A DNA stretch of 64,000 nt, from contig DASPFY010000009.1 of the NCBI GenBank assembly GCA_035620895.1, positions 124,001 to 188,000 on the forward strand, in the 5' to 3' direction. A model generated the notes under the pieces. That model was not told the DNA's origin. It saw nothing but the letters and a program-made list of their open reading frames with translations, and did no database searches. Source of the DNA: TA-21 sp035620895. Lineage in GTDB: Archaea > Thermoproteota > Nitrososphaeria > Nitrososphaerales > Nitrososphaeraceae. The stretch's first letter is position 1. Each line of letters begins with the position of its first letter. Position numbers and translations under genes: made by a program. Of this stretch, positions 19,710 to 28,651 are shown piece by piece.

Positions 19710-20654
19710 GTGATTTTATTGGTGTTTGGAAGGTCATCAGATATTACCTTGTACTTGTTTACAGTTTTTGTTATTCTCTCATTGAACACTGGTGGAGTCA
19801 ACTCAGAGAATAGGTTTTTTGAACCTGCTAGTGCGCAGGGCTTTAATGATACAAGAAATGGAATTCGGGATGGTACAGCAGAGTCCACTGTGCTAGCAGA
19901 CAGAAGTTTAATAGTAAAACTTCTAGTAGATGATATAGAAAATAGAATCAATAAATCAGCTGCAATTCTTGAGATAACAGGCGAACTGCCGAAGGTAAAA
20001 AATGCATCTTATGCTAGTTCAATTAGTTCCGAGCTACATGGAATACCAAAGGATCTTGATATTGCAAAAAGAAAAGTAGCTCATGATATTTTGTCATATG
20101 ATAAAGACCTTGAGGTAATATTTTTCCTAATGCCAAATGGTGACATGTATATGGAAGAACCATTTTCTCGTCAACAAAATCTTAGTGGAAACAATTTTGC
20201 TTTTAGAGATTACTACAAAGGAGCCATTAGTACAGGTGATATCTATCTCGGAAACGTAGTCATATCTGCCGCTTCAGGTCTTCCTCAATCTTATCTTGCA
20301 GTACCGCTATATTCCTCATCTGGTGTTAATAATGAGACCTTATTAGGTATATGGTCGGGGGGTTTAAATCTGCCAGTTTTCAGCGAGACATTAAAATCAT
20401 TAAACCTCACAAATGGGGAACGAATTGTATACGTAGATCAAAATGGTCAAAAATTTGCCGATTCAAATGAGCAGTCGTTTAGAATAAATCAAAATGAATC
20501 ATTTGCTAATCTACAGGCCTTCAACATTGCATTGCAGGAACAAAAAGCTGGTTCTGTTATGGAGATGTTAAATGGCACGAGGATGCTTGTCTTTTATGAA
20601 CCTGTACAATTTTATTCTACTACTTGGGTGATTTTGCTACTAAAGCCATTATAA
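19710..20654 (+). CDS. Secreted double-Cache sensor domain without output domain
   Basis: 314 aa, GTG start. A signal helix (LYLFTVFVILSLNT) precedes a full dCache/PDC fold: long helix DRSLIVKLLVDDIENRINK, then FRDYYKGAISTGDIYLGN and SGLPQSYLAVPLY, the classical ligand-loop motifs, and a second smaller PAS-like lobe. The protein stops (WVILLLKPL) exactly where a chemoreceptor or kinase would enter its second membrane helix. It is therefore a free or tethered extracytoplasmic ligand-binding domain, perhaps working with a partner in trans. Confidence 0.8.
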   Translation: MILLVFGRSSDITLYLFTVFVILSLNTGGVNSENRFFEPASAQGFNDTRNGIRDGTAESTVLADRSLIVKLLVDDIENRINKSAAILEITGELPKVKNASYASSISSELHGIPKDLDIAKRKVAHDILSYDKDLEVIFFLMPNGDMYMEEPFSRQQNLSGNNFAFRDYYKGAISTGDIYLGNVVISAASGLPQSYLAVPLYSSSGVNNETLLGIWSGGLNLPVFSETLKSLNLTNGERIVYVDQNGQKFADSNEQSFRINQNESFANLQAFNIALQEQKAGSVMEMLNGTRMLVFYEPVQFYSTTWVILLLKPL

Positions 20655-21036
20655 TTTCATATTACCCATCAATTCTATTAAATGTGAAGCTACTAGTCAA
20701 AAATGTGTTTTGGAAGAATGCGCGACGATATAAGTGCTAAAAGAGGGTTGTTATTTTAAGAATAGAGAACTAGGGTATCAAAATTTTAAATTTTTCTTTG
20801 AAGTAACGAGAAACAATTACTTATGAATTAAAATCATTTTTAAAAAAGTGGAAGCAATTCTGATAACCTGCATGCTGTATTGTCATTAGCTGTGCAAAAT
20901 ATTAAATCTGGTTCAAACTCATACTAATCTAGTTGTGGAAGAACCGGACGGAATGAAGACTAATGCATCTGTGAATAATCTAGTTACCAAAACATAAGAT
21001 TTGAATGTCTATTATGGGTTTCTACTTAGCTTGTTC
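20655..21036. other. 382-base gap with a decayed repeat tail
   Basis: Bases 20716-20737 (GAATGCGCGACGATATAAGTGC) match the type B tail of the dispersed repeat at 40211-40231 in all but four positions, without the GGGCCC core. Nothing else recognised. Confidence 0.35.
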
Positions 21037-21342
21037 TTATAACATATGTGACGCTAATAGATAATTTAACTTTTCTAATGTTTCAATTGTTAACAGCATA
21101 TGTACTGCCTCTCGTGAATCCATAGCAGACAATTTTTCAACTAAGGTATTAGGATCAGCTGTTATCAATGCTTCTAATTCTTCTGCATTAGGATGATCCT
21201 TTTTTAAATCTTCAATTAATTTTTGGATTGATTCCGTAGCTTTTTCCTTTAGTGTTTCCGTTTGATTCTCTTGTGCAGTAACCAATTGCATTGGATTTAA
21301 AATTACTGTTGCCATCAAAAAAACAAATGACATAAAGATCAC
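21037..21342 (-). CDS. Small secreted helical protein
   Basis: 101 aa, GTG start. Signal peptide to about residue 24 (LVTAQ), then a short all-helical acidic protein (SIQKLIEDLKKDHPNAEELEAL). No cysteines and no known family. An open frame extends upstream without a start codon, adding Lys-rich residues typical of a signal n-region, so the true start may be a rare codon. Confidence 0.5.
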   Translation of the reverse strand: MIFMSFVFLMATVILNPMQLVTAQENQTETLKEKATESIQKLIEDLKKDHPNAEELEALITADPNTLVEKLSAMDSREAVHMLLTIETLEKLNYLLASHML

Positions 21343-21672
21343 TTTGTTAGCAATTCGGATACCACTTTGGACCCAAACAGAGGCAGACTTCTTTTGTTTC
21401 TTAGTCTAATTTAATAATATGCAATACTTGTTTCAGGAAGGAGAAATTCTGCAAAAAAACTAATTACGCTACCAAAGACGATATGCAATTTACGAACCCC
21501 AAAATAGCATATTTGAAGTATCGACTAAGTTTCTTGCTATAGCATTATGGGAGAAGATTGGATCTGAATTAGCTAGAATATTTTCTAGAATCAACAATAT
21601 GATTACATAATAGATCGGCAAGAAAAAACTCTAGATAATTATTACCAAAATATCATATGTTTGATCCGATGT
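21343..21672. other. 330-base gap, nothing recognised
   Basis: AT-rich spacer between two minus-strand secreted-protein genes; no coding frame, RNA or repeat copy seen. Confidence 0.35.
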
Positions 21673-22425
21673 CTACCAGACATTTAAAATGTAAGTGGTG
21701 GTCTGATTCCATCCAACGGGTCCCGCAAATTCGTATCCGTGAAATGTGGACAATGATTTTGTACTGTTGATGTCTCCCTTAACAATTAGTTCATGAGTAC
21801 CTGGAGGTAATGGTTTCAGGAATAACCAATTTCCATCAGAAACAGACTGTGTAATCTGAGAGGTCAAGTTCAATATGTTGTTTTCAGGCAATGTAAAATT
21901 GAAGAGTCCAGATTGGACACGGTACAATTCTAGACTAGGGATATTATTACCATCTAATGTTGCATGCATTCCAATGACAATGTCCTGCATTGTCTTAGCA
22001 CAGTCTCTAAGCTCTTGTTCGGATTTTAAAGATGGAAACTCAGCATATGAACACTCAGAATTTAAGAGCGTGATTAACAAGGCAGTACCTTGTGGTATCT
22101 CACACGTACGTGTAACCGGATGTTCGTAGGCTTGTGTTAGAAACCATACTGGGGATACTTGATTTTCATTGCAGTATTTTCCAGTATCATCATAAGATGG
22201 ATTTCTGTCCAAAGGAATTGAATATGCCCACTGCCACCACTTAGCAGTCCAGTCAGAGTATGACGTGTTAAAAGGCCTTGAGTTTGCATCATAAACGAAA
22301 TTCGAAACATTCATGTCAATATTATTCAAAGATTCTGTAGCCTCTGTACTGTTTTGGGAGAAGACAGCATTCACCGAGTACAATAAAACTAACATGACTA
22401 TCAACAAAACTAATAATTTCTGCAT
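21673..22425 (-). CDS. Secreted protein with SDWTAKWWQW motif
   Basis: 250 aa. Signal peptide through residue about 23, then an aromatic-rich start (YSDWTAKWWQWAYSIP) and Cys-containing segments (DTGKYCNENQ, TRTCEIPQG, NSECSYAEF, RDCAKTM) that could form two disulfides. The C-terminal half is beta-rich with the sentence-like motif LPPGTHELIVKG. I have the impression of a secreted family shared by soil archaea and bacteria, function unknown. Confidence 0.65.
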   Translation of the reverse strand: MQKLLVLLIVMLVLLYSVNAVFSQNSTEATESLNNIDMNVSNFVYDANSRPFNTSYSDWTAKWWQWAYSIPLDRNPSYDDTGKYCNENQVSPVWFLTQAYEHPVTRTCEIPQGTALLITLLNSECSYAEFPSLKSEQELRDCAKTMQDIVIGMHATLDGNNIPSLELYRVQSGLFNFTLPENNILNLTSQITQSVSDGNWLFLKPLPPGTHELIVKGDINSTKSLSTFHGYEFAGPVGWNQTTTYILNVW

Positions 22426-22636
22426 GCGAGATACACATCAATATATCATATGAACTTTAAGATGTTATGTTAATTATAAGGATCATTATTTTTAATTTTA
22501 ATTTATTTTCAAGTCTAGTAATGAAATAAAATTCTCAAGGATAAAATAAGTACATAGCAGGGACAAAATATTCTTTCCGAAATATTTATGTTTATATACC
22601 ATACCAGCAACGTAAGTAAATTGGAGCTCAAGGTAA

Positions 22637-22855
22637 AGAGTTCTTAAGGCAAACGATCTTGCTGTTGTAACTACCGAATGGTCATTCAATGGAACTGACT
22701 CTGATGGCAAGCATGTTCATATGTCCGCTAAATCTGCACACGTTCTACGTCAGCAGCCTGATGGAACTTTGCGATTTGTTATCGATAATCCTTGGGAACG
22801 GACTAATCCTCAAGGAGGAATAAAAAAATATTATCTATCAATAAACAAATACTAA
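22637..22855 (+). pseudogene. 5'-truncated NTF2-like (SnoaL/DUF4440-type) protein
   Basis: An open frame of 72 codons plus stop, with no usable start at its beginning, encodes the C-terminal half of a ketosteroid-isomerase-like domain: VVTTEWSFNGTDSDGKHV, then AHVLRQQPDGTLRFVIDNPW. These are the last strands of the NTF2 cone as found in SgcJ/EcaC-type proteins. The N-terminal half is missing and a stop (TAA) lies just upstream, so the gene is dead. Confidence 0.7.
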
Positions 22856-22928
22856 ACAATTGTCAGGTCTTTGGACGTCGGGATTTGAACCTTGCATGTA
22901 CTAAGGTTTTATGCTTGGTATTTAGCTT

Positions 22929-23336
22929 TTATTCTAATGTCGGTTCAAATACTTGGATATTGTCATTACTTCTGTCGGACACGTATACACGTCCCTCAGA
23001 ATCTATTGCAAGGTGTTCCGGGTCTACAAATTCACCGTCACCTTTTCCGTGAGAACCCCATTTTGTAATGAAATTACCTTGAGCATCAAATTTAAGAACT
23101 CTAGGTTGTTGACTTCACCCAGGGTCAGACTGTGGGTCTGTTAGATAGACGTTGTCATACTTATCAATTGCAATATGTTCAATGTGACAAAACTCAGAAT
23201 TTCCACTACCTTTAGAGCCCCACATCAAAATCGGGTTCCAATTACTATCAAATTTCGGGATACGTTCATTTCCTCTTTCATTCACAATAAAATTGCCCTT
23301 TGAATCTATTTCAATAGTAGAATTAGGCCGTATGTA
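22929..23336 (-). pseudogene. NHL-repeat beta-propeller fragment with in-frame stop
   Basis: Minus-strand reading gives repeated NHL units: IEIDSKGNFIVNERGNERI, FDSNWNPILMWGSKGSGN, IAIDKYDNVYLTDPQ, then a TGA stop, then FDAQGNFITKWGSHGKGDG and LAIDSEGRVYVSDRSND up to a TAA. The pattern (x)IDSxGxVYVxD ... FDxxGxFxxxWG is diagnostic of NHL propellers. Only about three blades remain, there is no start, and the stop interrupts them. Confidence 0.8.
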
Positions 23337-23340
23337 TTAG

Positions 23341-23392
23341 TTGGTCGAGGCACAGAGGTTTGTGAATCATTTTTGACTCAATTTTTGTGCCC
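23341..23392 (+). repeat. Truncated long-form repeat copy
   Basis: Carries the upstream arm GGTTTGTGAATCATTTTTGA shared with 28546, 44232 and 48709, but breaks off at the core (GTGCCC). It abuts the dead NHL gene. Confidence 0.6.
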
Positions 23393-23496
23393 AAAAACAT
23401 GTTTTCCTATCCAGTAGCAGGAAATCGAATGTGCAAAGTTTGTTTTTAGGAAGATATATCTTTTGTATTTCATAGCAATGCACTGCGTATCCACTT

Positions 23497-23829
23497 TTAC
23501 GTAATTTTGCACTTGCATCCTTTGCCCTTTAGTATCTCTAGCTGCTCGTCATATGAGTTTATGAACTCTTCCTGAACTGACAGGCCAGTAGCATATACCC
23601 TATTCAAGTCGCTTTTGTGTTGATAGTTTCTTTTCTTCATTTCTATGACAAGCTCTTCATGCCTAAGGAATAGTGCTGCCAATTTCCCCTTCCATCTGAT
23701 GGTTTCAGGGTGTCTGGAATAACCAGATTTATTTTGTGTCAGAATATTCCACAACCCATGCAATTCACTATGCTCACCAAGAAGATGTTTCGTGCATAAT
23801 TTATTTGCAGGAATGTCCCAGATTCTCAT
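23497..23829 (-). CDS. Pyrimidine-dimer DNA glycosylase (T4 endonuclease V type)
   Basis: 110 aa, start at the ATG at 23829; a longer frame to 24051 only overlaps the neighbour antisensibly and adds non-conserved residues. Sequence MRIWDIPANKLCTKHLLGEH, then SRHPETIRWKGKLAALFLRHEELV, is the compact Pyr_excise family that cleaves UV-induced cyclobutane dimers. The conserved Glu is in HLLGEH; Arg follows the initiator Met where T4 endoV has Thr. Last gene of a five-gene minus-strand operon, 26 nt after the membrane protein gene. Confidence 0.8.
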   Translation of the reverse strand: MRIWDIPANKLCTKHLLGEHSELHGLWNILTQNKSGYSRHPETIRWKGKLAALFLRHEELVIEMKKRNYQHKSDLNRVYATGLSVQEEFINSYDEQLEILKGKGCKCKIT

Positions 23830-23855
23830 TTCTATTATTTCACCAATTTGAGAAT

Positions 23856-24326
23856 TTAGTAGTATATCATTATTACAATACCTAATACTAATCCGTATAT
23901 CAAATGTCCAATAAGACTGGCAATTGAAGGTAAATGACCTAACTGATGACTCCATACAGAATGCCCCGTTATTGGTTTGTGTATTGGTGCAAGTGTGGCA
24001 ATCCAGAGGGCAAATCCATACGCCACTGATAACATCAAGGTGTGATTCCACGTTATGGGAATGTTTAAAATTGACAATATCAATGCAAACACAATACCTC
24101 CCAATGATCCATTTAGGAAATGCAGAAAGAAAATATATTTGAAACTTAGTTTATTTCTAGGAATATGGAAAAATCTAGTAGAAATCAATTGATTCTCATG
24201 CCATTCAAATACTCCCAGCAATCCCCATTTTCTCCATGATGGGATTTCGGTCATGGTCATTACCGCTGTAGCTACAATTCCTGAAACAAGACCAATAAAA
24301 ATAGTATCTGCACCTGTGAAAATCAT
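23856..24326 (-). CDS. Membrane protein, four to five helices
   Basis: 156 aa. Begins with a helix containing GLVSGIVATAVMTMTEIP, followed by WGLLGVFEWHEN and three further hydrophobic segments, ending LIYGLVLGIVIMIYY. Its ATG overlaps the stop of the upstream B12-binding gene by 4 nt, so the two are co-translated. The small C-terminal helix layout resembles that of the operon's first gene (26831-27412). Function unknown; the operon context suggests a link to light or UV response. Confidence 0.65.
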   Translation of the reverse strand: MIFTGADTIFIGLVSGIVATAVMTMTEIPSWRKWGLLGVFEWHENQLISTRFFHIPRNKLSFKYIFFLHFLNGSLGGIVFALILSILNIPITWNHTLMLSVAYGFALWIATLAPIHKPITGHSVWSHQLGHLPSIASLIGHLIYGLVLGIVIMIYY

Positions 24327-25261
24327 TTTTTAATTGTTTCATTAAGTTTTGGTCCGTCTTTTGTTGCTACTCTGACACTGGGAAGAATACCACTTAACGT
24401 TGTCCCTTTCAAAAATTTTACTTTTTTGAGTTTATCATTTTGGCTTTTTATTGTCATTGATTCAATTCCAATACCACCAACTAGTATAGGAGGAACACTT
24501 ATCCTTGACTCTAGTATTTTATTTATCAATTTATTTGCAGCACCAATATTCTCGTCTAAAGTTATCGAGATCATAATCAAATCAGGATTATATTTACCTG
24601 CAAAAGTTATGATTGCATCAGAAGGAACAGAAGGTGCAATATTGAAGACGCAATAGCCTTTGCTTCTTAGAAAAGATTCGATTACCGTACATCCTAAACT
24701 ATGATATTCACCTTCAGGTGTGCATATCAAGATCTTGTGAGCTTTTCTATTCGATACAGGATTGCTTGAGAACCTTTCATTTATTATTTTTACAAGTGTA
24801 TGCGCAGCATTACTACAGACATGCTCTGTGGCGACATTCAGTTTACCTGCCTTCCACAACTCTCCTACCTTGTACATCACAGGAGCAAGCAATCTTTCGT
24901 AGAACTTAACAAGTCCAAAAAACTGAGAATATCTCTCAAATATATCAATCAGAGAATTGGTATCGTTTCTTATGAGAAGCTCTAACATTTTCTCTTTCAT
25001 AATAGAATCCTTTTTTTCTGCATCCGAAGAATGACAAGCAATAAATGTAACTACATTTGGGTCCTTTTGATACTCTTTTGGGATATCCTCAAGTGCTACC
25101 TTCGAAGATTTACCCAGATATTTAACAATTTCTTGTCTTACTCTTCCATTCTTTTTATCCCATACATTTCTTACAAGATAAGCGTATGAATGACCTTTCA
25201 CTTTTTTATCTCTGATAAATACCAAACTGATACACTGATCCCCTAATAAATAACATAGCAA
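24323..25261 (-). CDS. CarH-like B12-binding regulator with atypical N-terminal domain
   Basis: 312 aa as drawn. Residues 95-170 are the B12-binding helical bundle with the photoreceptor signature Wx9EH (W146, E156, H157); residues 176-290 are the Rossmann B12 domain with ExHxxG (E185, H187), the CarH version of the lower-ligand motif. The N-terminus is not a MerR helix-turn-helix: it has FIRDKKVKGHSYAYLVRNVW and RVRQEIVKYLGK, a small beta domain also found at the start of some transposases. The TTG at 25225 (LVFIRDKK) is the likelier start: TATTTATTA about 23 nt before it fits a leaderless promoter. Lys147 stands where CarH has His132. Confidence 0.75.
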   Translation of the reverse strand: MLCYLLGDQCISLVFIRDKKVKGHSYAYLVRNVWDKKNGRVRQEIVKYLGKSSKVALEDIPKEYQKDPNVVTFIACHSSDAEKKDSIMKEKMLELLIRNDTNSLIDIFERYSQFFGLVKFYERLLAPVMYKVGELWKAGKLNVATEHVCSNAAHTLVKIINERFSSNPVSNRKAHKILICTPEGEYHSLGCTVIESFLRSKGYCVFNIAPSVPSDAIITFAGKYNPDLIMISITLDENIGAANKLINKILESRISVPPILVGGIGIESMTIKSQNDKLKKVKFLKGTTLSGILPSVRVATKDGPKLNETIKK

Positions 25262-25335
25262 ATAATCGATTTAAGTGAAGTTGTCGGCGTTCGTAAGCAA
25301 ATGACTTTTCCATCTTTAAACATTTTTAACACATA

Positions 25336-26793
25336 CTAAAGACAGTGAACTCGTATCTTGTGAAACAGATTGTGAGATGAGGCTATAACCAAACCTGCTA
25401 TCGCTGCTCCTATGCAATTTCGAATTGTCATGACATATCCTGGGGGTGATGCAAGAACTGATGTCCCAAATATCAGATAGTAATTATCAAGGAGCCAAAA
25501 TGTCAATGTAATCCATCCAATAATCCCAGCTATTATCGACCCTAGTCTGGCACCTTTATGTATAAAAAATAACGAAAGAGCTATACCAAAATACCAAAGG
25601 CCTGCCAATACCACCCAAATGGGCTGAAAGATTTCTATTCTCGCATCCAAAAAGTAGTACGTATATCCTATGATTGCCATGGCGATAGTAGAGGCAAATA
25701 ATATTCGTTTATTCAAACATGAAGAAGTCCTCTCTTTTTTGATAATACTCTCATTTTCGGTTTGCTCATTTCTTGCTATTTTGATTGAGTTTTCAAAGTT
25801 CTTTAGGTGAAGTGGAATGATGTCACTAATAGAATTATCTTTTACTATTGCCTCATGTCTGAGACTATCGATAAGGGGTCGTGCAAGCGATGCTTTCACA
25901 GGTGTTATGAGATCAACCCAATAAGAAGAAAGTCTTGGTGTTAAGAATGGAATGATAATGATTTTAATCGATTTTTTGAGAGTATTACTATATCGTCGCA
26001 TCATATCCAAGTAAGAGAGGATCTCCGGTCCACCGATATCGAATGTTTTGGACTTTGTTTCATTCGTTTCTATAGATCCGACCAGATATTCGACTACGTC
26101 ATCAACCGCAATTGGTTGACATTTTGTCAATACCCATTTTGGACATACCATCAAAGGTAACCTTTCTACAAGATATTGCAACATTTGAAAAGATCCGCCC
26201 CCTTGTCCTAAAATGACAGCTGCTCTAAATATTGTAACAGCAGCATTAGATTTTTTTAGAATTTCACCTACCTCTTTTCTACTTTGCATATGTTTGGATA
26301 ATTCCTGTTCGGGGGCATATGTTAAGCCCCCAAGATAAACAACTCTCGATACTCCGGTTTCATTCACTGCGCGGGCAAAATTTTCTGCAGCAACTCTATC
26401 GCGCTCAGCAAATTTTTTCCATTCCTTTGACGAACCTTCCATCGAATGTATAAGATAAAAGGCAACATCAACACCAGTTAATGCCTTTACTAATTCAGTA
26501 TAGTTTTGAACATCAGCTTGCACAAATTCCAAATTGTCTCTGTCATTCTGAAAATAGCTTGAAAGAGATTGTGCTTTTCTTGTCATACATCTTATACTCC
26601 AGTTCGTTGTGCGAGGTGAGTTCAATAACCTCCTAACAAGCCTGCGACCAATAAATCCACTTGCCCCAGTGACTAGGATCCTAATTTTCTTTTGCTTGTT
26701 GGTATCGATACTGTTGTCAGTACCCATATCGAGTCGATTTAGTTTCAAGTCATTTGAGTCCATCTCATTCATTAGAAGTTTCAACGTAGTCAT
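25336..26793 (-). CDS. Membrane-anchored SDR (NAD(P)-binding epimerase-like) protein
   Basis: 485 aa. Residues 35-330 form an extended/atypical SDR with GASGFIGRRLV (dinucleotide loop), DVAFYLIHSMEG and a YxxxK-less active site typical of YbjT/NDUFA9-like SDRs. After a linker, four transmembrane helices occupy about residues 365-485. Bacterial relatives carry DUF2867 instead of the membrane tail. Located 74 bp upstream of the B12-binding gene and 37 bp after the membrane protein gene, same strand, so probably co-transcribed. Substrate unknown. Confidence 0.75.
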   Translation of the reverse strand: MTTLKLLMNEMDSNDLKLNRLDMGTDNSIDTNKQKKIRILVTGASGFIGRRLVRRLLNSPRTTNWSIRCMTRKAQSLSSYFQNDRDNLEFVQADVQNYTELVKALTGVDVAFYLIHSMEGSSKEWKKFAERDRVAAENFARAVNETGVSRVVYLGGLTYAPEQELSKHMQSRKEVGEILKKSNAAVTIFRAAVILGQGGGSFQMLQYLVERLPLMVCPKWVLTKCQPIAVDDVVEYLVGSIETNETKSKTFDIGGPEILSYLDMMRRYSNTLKKSIKIIIIPFLTPRLSSYWVDLITPVKASLARPLIDSLRHEAIVKDNSISDIIPLHLKNFENSIKIARNEQTENESIIKKERTSSCLNKRILFASTIAMAIIGYTYYFLDARIEIFQPIWVVLAGLWYFGIALSLFFIHKGARLGSIIAGIIGWITLTFWLLDNYYLIFGTSVLASPPGYVMTIRNCIGAAIAGLVIASSHNLFHKIRVHCL

Positions 26794-26830
26794 TTTGCGC
26801 TCGTATTTTGAATTATAGTGAGAGAATTGG

Positions 26831-27412
26831 CTAATTCCCCTTAATTCTGACGTCCATAAGCTTAGACGCTGAGAGCTTTACTCCTGTCATTCTTCCTGCC
26901 AGTAATCCAAAGACAGCTCCATAGACTAGATGGAATAGTAGTGATGCTCCCAATACGAAATAATATAGTCCAGCAAAGTGATTTGCTATGGAGTGTGCAT
27001 AGGTATTTGTCTCTGTGATCATGAATGTGTCTAGTTTAGGTTGAATTCCAAATGTTGCTAATGGAGCGAACAATATTGCCCATAAAGATATCCCGAGAAG
27101 TAACCCAAAAAATACTCCCCTTTTCATGTTGTATGGAATAAGTCTTCGCCAGAATAGTGCTATTTGTCCAAATATGTTACCAGCAACAGTACCAGTCAAT
27201 GTATGTAATCCCAAACCAACGTATTGAGCGGAAACGGGGTCGTTAACACCCAGTGATAATCCTATTACTGCAAAAAAAGTTCCACTTGGTGTACCTGATG
27301 CAAAGTCTATGACTGCTAACAGTCCCGAAATTATCATAGCTGATATTAATCCCGCAAGTGTACAGTATACTATTATCATTTTTGGTGTGCTATCTACTTT
27401 TTGTAGTTCCAT
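26831..27412 (-). CDS. Five-helix membrane protein, first gene of B12/UV operon
   Basis: 193 aa. Hydrophobic segments at about residues 13-33, 62-85, 98-120, 146-170, with the C-terminal motif LVYGAVFGLLAGRM. Family not recognised; resembles thaumarchaeal membrane proteins of the YagU/DUF kind. A TATA-like box lies 26 nt ahead, so transcription of the operon probably begins at or next to this ATG. Confidence 0.6.
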   Translation of the reverse strand: MELQKVDSTPKMIIVYCTLAGLISAMIISGLLAVIDFASGTPSGTFFAVIGLSLGVNDPVSAQYVGLGLHTLTGTVAGNIFGQIALFWRRLIPYNMKRGVFFGLLLGISLWAILFAPLATFGIQPKLDTFMITETNTYAHSIANHFAGLYYFVLGASLLFHLVYGAVFGLLAGRMTGVKLSASKLMDVRIKGN

Positions 27413-27433
27413 AGCTTTATCAAGTCATTCATT

Positions 27434-27442
27434 GTATTTAAA
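27434..27442 (-). promoter_or_regulatory. TATA-box candidate for the B12/UV operon
   Basis: TTTAAATAC on the minus strand, centred 26 nt before the ATG at 27412, the standard archaeal spacing for a leaderless message. Confidence 0.45.
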
Positions 27443-27567
27443 TTAATGCTAACTTTTTGCTCTAGTGCTAACTTATTAAGTCTTCTTTGATTGAGTAGAT
27501 AAACAAATATCCAAAACTGTAATCTTCAAGGTAGAATCTTGAAGGGCTAATCATTTTGATATAAATT

Positions 27568-27600
27568 CACGCCCGGAGGATGGGTGCTGATATCAGTGCT
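27568..27600 (+). repeat. GGGCCCGGAGGG-family repeat, tail type B
   Basis: Core CACGCCCGGAGGAT followed by the perfect 10-bp palindrome CTGATATCAG at 27587-27596. Sits in the 388-base divergent gap between the B12/UV operon and the DUF1326 gene, which holds nothing else recognisable. Confidence 0.7.
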
Positions 27601-27800
27601 ATAAGAAGGATTTTGATATAGTAACGAACTACTAATCTTAAACTTTATTCCTGACAAAATGAGTCATATTGGACTCATCGTTTGAGAGTCAAATTTAAAG
27701 TTGAATTATATGACTGATGGTTTCCATAGTGTTACAGTCCAAATAGCAGAAGATTGATTTAGAAAAATACTTAATATCCCTAATATCCTTTACACTAATA

Positions 27801-28433
27801 ATGACATCAACTCAAACTTCTATTTCGAAGTGGAATATGAAGGCCGATTACGTAGAGACTTGCAACTGTGATTTTGGATGTCCCTGTAACTTTAATGGGT
27901 TTCCAACATATGGATTCTGCAGAGCCTTGACATTATATCATATCCAGGCAGGAAGCTATGATGATGTTAAACTAGATAATCTTGATGTAGTAACAGCATT
28001 CTCCTGGCCCAAGGCCATACACGAAGGTAACGGAACTGTACAGTTATTCATTACAAAGAACTCAAACGAGCAGCAACGTAATTCTGTCATCACTATCTTT
28101 TCTGGTCGAGCCAAGGGAGATGGTCCATTCGCAATATTTGCATCTACCTGTAAATATTTTCTTGAACCTCAATTTGTGGATATAAATGCAAAAATAGATG
28201 GTAAGAAGAGTAGTTTTTCCATTCCAGATATAATGGATGTTCAAGTAGAAAGTTTCAAAAATCCTGTTACTGGTGAAGAACAGGATACAAAGATACAGCT
28301 TCCAAAAGGGTTTATATGGAAACTTGCCGAGGCGGCCAAAACAAAGCTAATGCGTATATCCACTCCCAACTTGAATTTCGATGATTCGGGTAAAAATGCA
28401 TTCTATTCAGTTGTAGAATTTAGTGGTCCTTGA
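27801..28433 (+). CDS. DUF1326 protein
   Basis: 210 aa cytosolic protein. The conserved start ADYVETCNCDFGCPCNF gives four clustered Cys (C21, C23, C27, C29) plus a fifth at about C40 (YGFCRA), the hallmark of DUF1326. The cluster suggests metal binding or redox chemistry; no activity is established. Divergent from the B12/UV operon. Confidence 0.8.
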   Translation: MTSTQTSISKWNMKADYVETCNCDFGCPCNFNGFPTYGFCRALTLYHIQAGSYDDVKLDNLDVVTAFSWPKAIHEGNGTVQLFITKNSNEQQRNSVITIFSGRAKGDGPFAIFASTCKYFLEPQFVDINAKIDGKKSSFSIPDIMDVQVESFKNPVTGEEQDTKIQLPKGFIWKLAEAAKTKLMRISTPNLNFDDSGKNAFYSVVEFSGP

Positions 28434-28531
28434 TTGGTTCTATCTTAATGAAGTGAAATAATTAGAGTTTCAACATGATGGTATCATAGTTTCAGTTAAA
28501 AAAACAAAAGGCAGGCAAACATAATATGTTT

Positions 28532-28612
28532 GGTAGAGGCATGGAGGTTTGTGAATCATTTTTGACATAAGTTTCGACCCCGGAGGGATATGATTGAATA
28601 TCGTATCGGAAC
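28532..28612 (+). repeat. Long-form dispersed repeat, tail type A
   Basis: Upstream arm GGTTTGTGAATCATTTTTGA, core GACCCCGGAGGGAT at 28576-28589, and the imperfect palindrome ATTGAATATCGTAT before GGAAC. Lies between DUF1326 and the next small gene. Confidence 0.75.
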
Positions 28613-28651
28613 ACTAACCAAATATTTGATTAAGATTATTCAAGGGGCAGT

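Noticed and set aside
22498..22710. 70-codon minus-strand frame
   Set aside because: Overlaps the NTF2-like remnant on the plus strand and has no coding character.
23830..24051. N-terminal extension of the pyrimidine-dimer glycosylase frame
   Set aside because: Overlaps the membrane protein gene in another frame; the family begins at MRIWDIP, at 23829.
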